Assembly: GCF_025907915.1 (NCBI RefSeq)
Contig: NZ_JAPAAF010000010.1
Coordinates: 62,001 to 126,000 of the forward strand
Direction of reading: 5' to 3'
Length of the DNA stretch: 64,000 bases
DNA from: Gaoshiqia sediminis
Lineage (GTDB): Bacteria; Bacteroidota; Bacteroidia; Bacteroidales; Prolixibacteraceae
The position numbers and the translations under genes were made by a program. The first letter of the stretch is position 1. Each line of letters begins with the position of its first letter. Shown here piece by piece: positions 60,560 through 64,000 of this stretch. The notes beneath the pieces were generated by a model that had not been told where the DNA came from, ran no database searches, and saw only the letters and a list, made by a program, of their open reading frames with translations.

Positions 60560-60977
60560 ATAATGAATTTTGTGAACTTGATTGCTCTTCCTCCAGCCTG
60601 GCGATCAAATCCTGCAGCAGAAAAAAGTATTCGTTTCGAATTCCGTCAATAATCTCACGTGCAGTTTCTTCATCGTAGGTATGACTGGTCAGATTTCGGC
60701 TTTGGTGCATCCGCATCCATCCCGTTCCATTGGTCAGGTAACCATCCTGAAAGCTCTGTTCAATCACCGGTTTTGGTCCTGCAATCTGATGATAACCTTT
60801 GTCCCGCAACAAATCCTGAAGCGTTTTCCAACTCAATTCATACGTGTATTCAAATGCTTTTATAAGCCCCTGCTCCTCCATCTCGTTCAGTTTTTCGTGC
60901 TCCACAAACCGGGCTAACTGATTGAATGCTTTCCGGAGGTTATTAAACCGTTGCTGCCAGCGAATATCTTTCTCCAT
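60549..60977 (-). CDS. HEPN-type nucleotidyltransferase partner (HI0074 family)
   Basis: This 142-residue helical protein belongs to the HI0074 family of nucleotidyltransferase partner proteins. It shows FEYTYELSWKTLQDLLRDKGY in the middle and RNLTSHTYDEETAREI, which includes an R-x4-H motif (RNLTSH) as in HEPN ribonucleases. It is the first gene of the pair and may be the toxin. A defence or toxin-antitoxin role is an inference from the family. Confidence 0.88.
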   Translation of the reverse strand: MEKDIRWQQRFNNLRKAFNQLARFVEHEKLNEMEEQGLIKAFEYTYELSWKTLQDLLRDKGYHQIAGPKPVIEQSFQDGYLTNGTGWMRMHQSRNLTSHTYDEETAREIIDGIRNEYFFLLQDLIARLEEEQSSSQNSLFDA

Positions 60978-61054
60978 AGCGACGATGTTTCAATTTTTCA
61001 ACATTTAAAGATAAAACTTTCCCGCAATTACACGTTGCCATTAGGTAGCTGTAC

Positions 61055-61897
61055 CTATTCGCTGACAAACGTGGCGGGCAGGCTTTGCAGTTGGTAGTAA
61101 ATGGTTTTTGCCAGCCGGTAGTTTCCCTGGGTATTCGGGTGCAGCCGGTCGGTATCGGCATGTTGAAAATACGGCGCATGCGAATCGGCCATCGGGTAAA
61201 GGCCACTCAGCGAATACAGGTCGATAAGCGGAACAGCCCAGACGGACGCCGCCTCTCGCAGGGCGTTCACGTAAGCATCCAGGTACAGCCCCTGCGCGTT
61301 GGCGAAACTTTCCTCAGGCTGCACGTTATTCTCGCGAAATTTCGCAAAACCCCGGTGAATCGGTGTCAGGATGATGATCTGCTGATCCGGAAAATTGGTT
61401 TTCAGGTAGGCCATCACCTTATTGATGCGGCCGCAAAAGGTGCTGTCGGTCTCCACGTGGCTGCGGTATTTGCGGACCACCTGCTTCCCGTTGTGGTTGG
61501 TTTCGCGGGTAGTTTCGCTGAAAAAACCGCCCAGTGGCACGCCGTGGTTATAATCGTTGGTGCCGGCAAAAATCAGGATGGCATCCACCCCGGCGCCCTT
61601 TTCCTGTTGCAGCTTTTGCGCCTGCCCGTATATGCCGGTCCATTGATGTCCGCTGATGCCATATACAAAAGGTTCCAGCCCCAACCAGTCGGTCAGGTAT
61701 TCCCAATACACCCGGATGGCGGTGTCCCGCTTCTGCGTCATGGAATCGCCCAGAAAAGCTACGCGCTTGCCGTTCCAGTGCGACAGCGACGCCCCGCTTT
61801 CTGTACATGGGACCCGGCTTGCCTGGTTTCCCTCCGGCTGCGCCACAACCGTTGCTGCCACCAGCAACAAGGCACAAATTCCTGCTAATCGTTTCAT
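61055..61897 (-). CDS. SGNH/GDSL hydrolase
   Basis: This secreted hydrolase has 280 residues from the ATG at 61897, chosen because it gives a clean signal peptide (MKRLAGICALLLVAATVVAQ). Block I AFLGDSMTQKRD carries the Ser, block III FAGTNDYNHG the Asn, and DRLHPNTQGNYRLAK the Asp-His pair. It is unrelated in detail to the SGNH protein at 45725. The substrate is unknown; acetyl esters of glycans are typical. It is the last gene with the normal base composition before the AT-rich end of the window. Confidence 0.88.
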   Translation of the reverse strand: MKRLAGICALLLVAATVVAQPEGNQASRVPCTESGASLSHWNGKRVAFLGDSMTQKRDTAIRVYWEYLTDWLGLEPFVYGISGHQWTGIYGQAQKLQQEKGAGVDAILIFAGTNDYNHGVPLGGFFSETTRETNHNGKQVVRKYRSHVETDSTFCGRINKVMAYLKTNFPDQQIIILTPIHRGFAKFRENNVQPEESFANAQGLYLDAYVNALREAASVWAVPLIDLYSLSGLYPMADSHAPYFQHADTDRLHPNTQGNYRLAKTIYYQLQSLPATFVSE

Positions 61898-61936
61898 CTG
61901 TCTCATTCGTTTATTCTGTATGATTTTGGAGTTCAC

Positions 61937-62188
61937 TATAACTGATCGAATTTTCTTTTCATCCGTCTAATTGCCCGGTTTCGAACAGGGCTTTTCGGTG
62001 ACGATGGTTTGGTTTGTCATCGTTGCCTGATACTCCAATATAAAATTGTCGTCACATCATTAACCGCAACTGCAACCGTTCGCCTTGCTTCTTCAATCAG
62101 TTGTCTGATTTCTGAAAACAGATTGTTTATATTTTTTAGTTTTTTACTCACTCCTCAATATTTAATTATATTATGCTTTCGAAATATA
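61937..62188. other. AT-rich intergenic region with gene remnant
   Basis: This region marks the change from the GC-richer host-like sequence to the AT-rich end. It holds the 5-prime part of the SGNH gene leader and the YhcG-like remnant at 62017-62151. I saw no attachment-site repeat or integrase fragment. Confidence 0.5.
62017..62151 (-). pseudogene. truncated YhcG/DUF1016-type nuclease gene
   Basis: A 44-codon frame starting at a GTG (62151-62149), preceded by GGAG, reads SEIRQLIEEARRTVAVAVN and then ILYWSIRQR before a TGA. This matches the N-terminal domain of YhcG/DUF1016 PDDEXK nuclease proteins, whose usual pattern is IxxLIxxARxxVxxxVN followed by LYWxIGxxI. The rest of the domain and the nuclease part are absent downstream. 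It lies 37 bases after the SNF2-nuclease gene on the same strand and is a remnant rather than a working gene. Confidence 0.7.
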
Positions 62189-64000
62189 TTAAAAGTTAGA
62201 AATCCTGTCATTCAATTTATTATCAATCTCATCAATATTTAATGGATATTCTTGAATCCAGTTTTCAATAATTTTCCTGTCAATTAACTCAATACTATTT
62301 TGTTTCGCTAAATCAATTGCGGTTTGATTAAAGAAACTATTTGTAATTACTTGTGGGATAAAATCTCGCTGATATTTATTCCTGTATTCAGGAAGTGCAT
62401 AGTTTATTTCCTGACCTGAATTTATTCCTAACTTGGATGTACTTTGCTTAACCTGAATTAAAAAATTACGATTCTCGTTAAAATGAATAATATCAGCACC
62501 TTTATCATTTGATTTTGGTGTTAACCACGTATTTCCTTCAAACTTCTTTTCAAGAAGTAAGGAAATTGCAGCTTCAAAAACCAATGGCTGTAGTTTATCC
62601 AATGATTCAATACTTTTGAGAATAACAGACTTCTTTTCTGACCCGTCAACGCACATTGCATTTATAAAATCTTCCTTACTAATTTCAATCTGTTCTGTTG
62701 GGAAAAGTGTACTTGATGCTAAATGAGACTTTCTACCTAAAAGTTCATCTAAAACAATATCGAAAGTTTTTATTTCATTATTAGGAGCAACTGCCAATGG
62801 ATAATAAACTTTTACAGGCTTTTGTTGCCCAATTCTATAGGCTCTGTCAGTTGCTTGTTGTTCTTTGGCAGGATTCCAGTGTCTAGTATAATGAATTACG
62901 TGATTGGCTTCTGTAATATTTAATCCAAATCCAGCAGCAACCGGAGACATAATTATTACATTAAATCCATCTTTCTTTTGGTACTTATCTATCTCTTGTT
63001 GCCTTGATAGTTTTGAATTATTTGTTTTTGAAATGCTTGTTGGAGTTTCGCCATTAATTATTGAAGGGGTTATTGAGAAGTTTTCAATTACAATTCTTCT
63101 CAGTACTCTTTGCATTGATTTATTTTCAGTAAATAAAATGACTTTTTCTTCCAGCTTGTTTATTTCAGACAGAATTGAAATCACTTTTTTCAATTTAGCA
63201 GATGAGTTTATAAGTTCATTTGAAGTAAAATTTTCCAGTTGATAGTGTTTTAAATAAGGATGGTCGGAGATACTTCTTAAATTAAAAATGCCCTGAAGAA
63301 CTGGATTTGCATTATCACTATCTTCTTTTAACTGTTCAATATTTATTAATTCGTTTTGATAAATACCATACTGCTCCGGAGGCATTTCTTCCCTAAATTT
63401 CAAATAATCAATTGTTGGCAAGTCTTTAGCAACATCAGTTTTCATTCTCCTCATTAAAGTATCACCAATTTTACCCCTGAGATTTTCAGACAATTGACCA
63501 AAGTCAGTATCACCTTTTTTCAATGGCTTTTGAAACTGATTTGAAAATGATTTTGCATTTTCCAATAAACCGGGACTGCAAAAATCGACGATACACCACA
63601 AATCCATTAATGTATTTTCAACTGGTGTCCCGGTCATTGCAATTTTGAATTTTGCTTTTAATCCTTTTGCCGCATTTGTAACAAATGTTCCAGGAGTTTT
63701 TATTTTTTGGGCTTCGTCAAGAATAATTATTCCCCAGTTAATTATACCAAGTGGTATTTGTTGTTTTCTAAGTGTTTCGTATGTTGTTAGAAAAATTGCT
63801 TTGTCATTTAGATTACGAATAGTTTTTTCCTTATTGCTGGAAATAATATAGTTTTTTACGTCAGCGCCCCAAAGCGTTATTACTTTCAAATTAGGATTAG
63901 GGAAAAATTTTTGATATTCATTTTGCCAATTCTCTAATAATGAAACCGGAGCTACAACCAAGACAGGTTCATTATTTCCTTTTTGAACAAACCATTCAAT
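62189..64000 (-). CDS. SNF2-type helicase with C-terminal Mrr-like nuclease, 5-prime end outside window
   Basis: At least 603 residues are visible and the frame is open to the window edge, so the start and the Walker A motif lie outside. Visible helicase motifs are VLVVAPVSLLENW (Ia), IILDEAQKIK (II), AMTGTPVENTLMDLW (III) and QQATDRAYRIGQQKPV (VI). The C-terminal 130 residues hold a nuclease-like fold with GADIIHF and LIQVKQS (Asp and QxK of Mrr enzymes). The architecture fits ZorD of Zorya type I phage defence, or other SNF2-nuclease defence proteins. The gene is AT-rich compared with its neighbours and is probably acquired. Confidence 0.85.
   Translation of the reverse strand: MEWFVQKGNNEPVLVVAPVSLLENWQNEYQKFFPNPNLKVITLWGADVKNYIISSNKEKTIRNLNDKAIFLTTYETLRKQQIPLGIINWGIIILDEAQKIKTPGTFVTNAAKGLKAKFKIAMTGTPVENTLMDLWCIVDFCSPGLLENAKSFSNQFQKPLKKGDTDFGQLSENLRGKIGDTLMRRMKTDVAKDLPTIDYLKFREEMPPEQYGIYQNELINIEQLKEDSDNANPVLQGIFNLRSISDHPYLKHYQLENFTSNELINSSAKLKKVISILSEINKLEEKVILFTENKSMQRVLRRIVIENFSITPSIINGETPTSISKTNNSKLSRQQEIDKYQKKDGFNVIIMSPVAAGFGLNITEANHVIHYTRHWNPAKEQQATDRAYRIGQQKPVKVYYPLAVAPNNEIKTFDIVLDELLGRKSHLASSTLFPTEQIEISKEDFINAMCVDGSEKKSVILKSIESLDKLQPLVFEAAISLLLEKKFEGNTWLTPKSNDKGADIIHFNENRNFLIQVKQSTSKLGINSGQEINYALPEYRNKYQRDFIPQVITNSFFNQTAIDLAKQNSIELIDRKIIENWIQEYPLNIDEIDNKLNDRISNF

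Overview
The window is chromosomal DNA of a Bacteroidota bacterium, most likely from the Marinilabiliales/Prolixibacteraceae side of the phylum. This rests on general gene content, on promoters of the Bacteroidota form (TTTG, about 18-19 bases, TAnnTTTG), on weak ribosome binding sites, and on many lipoproteins and secreted enzymes. No rRNA, tRNA, CRISPR array or intact insertion sequence was seen. Most of the window is dense housekeeping sequence; the last 6 kb is accessory and the last 2 kb is clearly AT-rich.

Layout. 1-7200: a DMT permease, pheT, a tandem pair of structured 306-bp repeats, and an M3 peptidase lipoprotein. 7200-22300: a hexuronate catabolism locus. On the minus strand are uxaE, uxaC, kdgK, eda and exuT. 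On the plus strand are a LacI-type regulator, an SDR-type fructuronate reductase (uxuB), a second PfkB sugar kinase, a four-helix-bundle protein, a nickel-pincer LarA-family racemase/epimerase, a Gfo/Idh/MocA oxidoreductase, pdxB and gnd. 22500-46000: a CreD module, an MFS permease, an FG-GAP lipoprotein, guaB, a flavin reductase-rubredoxin fusion, a C69 peptidase, rplS, a YitT protein, a patatin, a PAS protein, a degenerate GH16-like protein, a PuuD-like pseudoenzyme, prfC, serA and tkt. 45700-50400: an SGNH hydrolase, an AAA ATPase and the uxaB-uxaA pair. 50400-58100: flavodiiron protein, mltG, two paralogous small secreted proteins around a HAD hydrolase, an esterase, a formylglycine-generating enzyme and an MBL-fold hydrolase. 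58200-64000: hypothetical proteins, an ATP-cone/Mrr nuclease, an MNT/HEPN pair, an SGNH hydrolase, a broken YhcG-type nuclease gene, and a SNF2 helicase-Mrr nuclease that runs off the window.

How the genes work together. ExuT imports hexuronates. UxaC isomerises them to tagaturonate or fructuronate and UxaE interconverts the two ketouronates. UxaB and UxaA lead through altronate to 2-keto-3-deoxygluconate (KDG), and KdgK and Eda finish to pyruvate and glyceraldehyde 3-phosphate. The same 14-bp operator (CGTGTGCGAACACG) lies at the lacI/uxaE divergent promoters and 33 kb away at the uxaB promoter, so these units look like one LacI regulon. kdgK has its own operator of a different, cre-like type. 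No mannonate dehydratase (uxuA) is in the window. Instead the UxuB gene is followed by a LarA homologue with all cofactor-binding residues, a sugar kinase and gnd. This suggests a side route from mannonate through gluconate to the pentose phosphate pathway, which is an inference.

Two features are not explained by genes. One is at least ten intergenic tracts with a strict 7-base period but different unit sequences, some running into gene ends. The other is the tandem 306-bp element with inverted termini upstream of the M3 peptidase.
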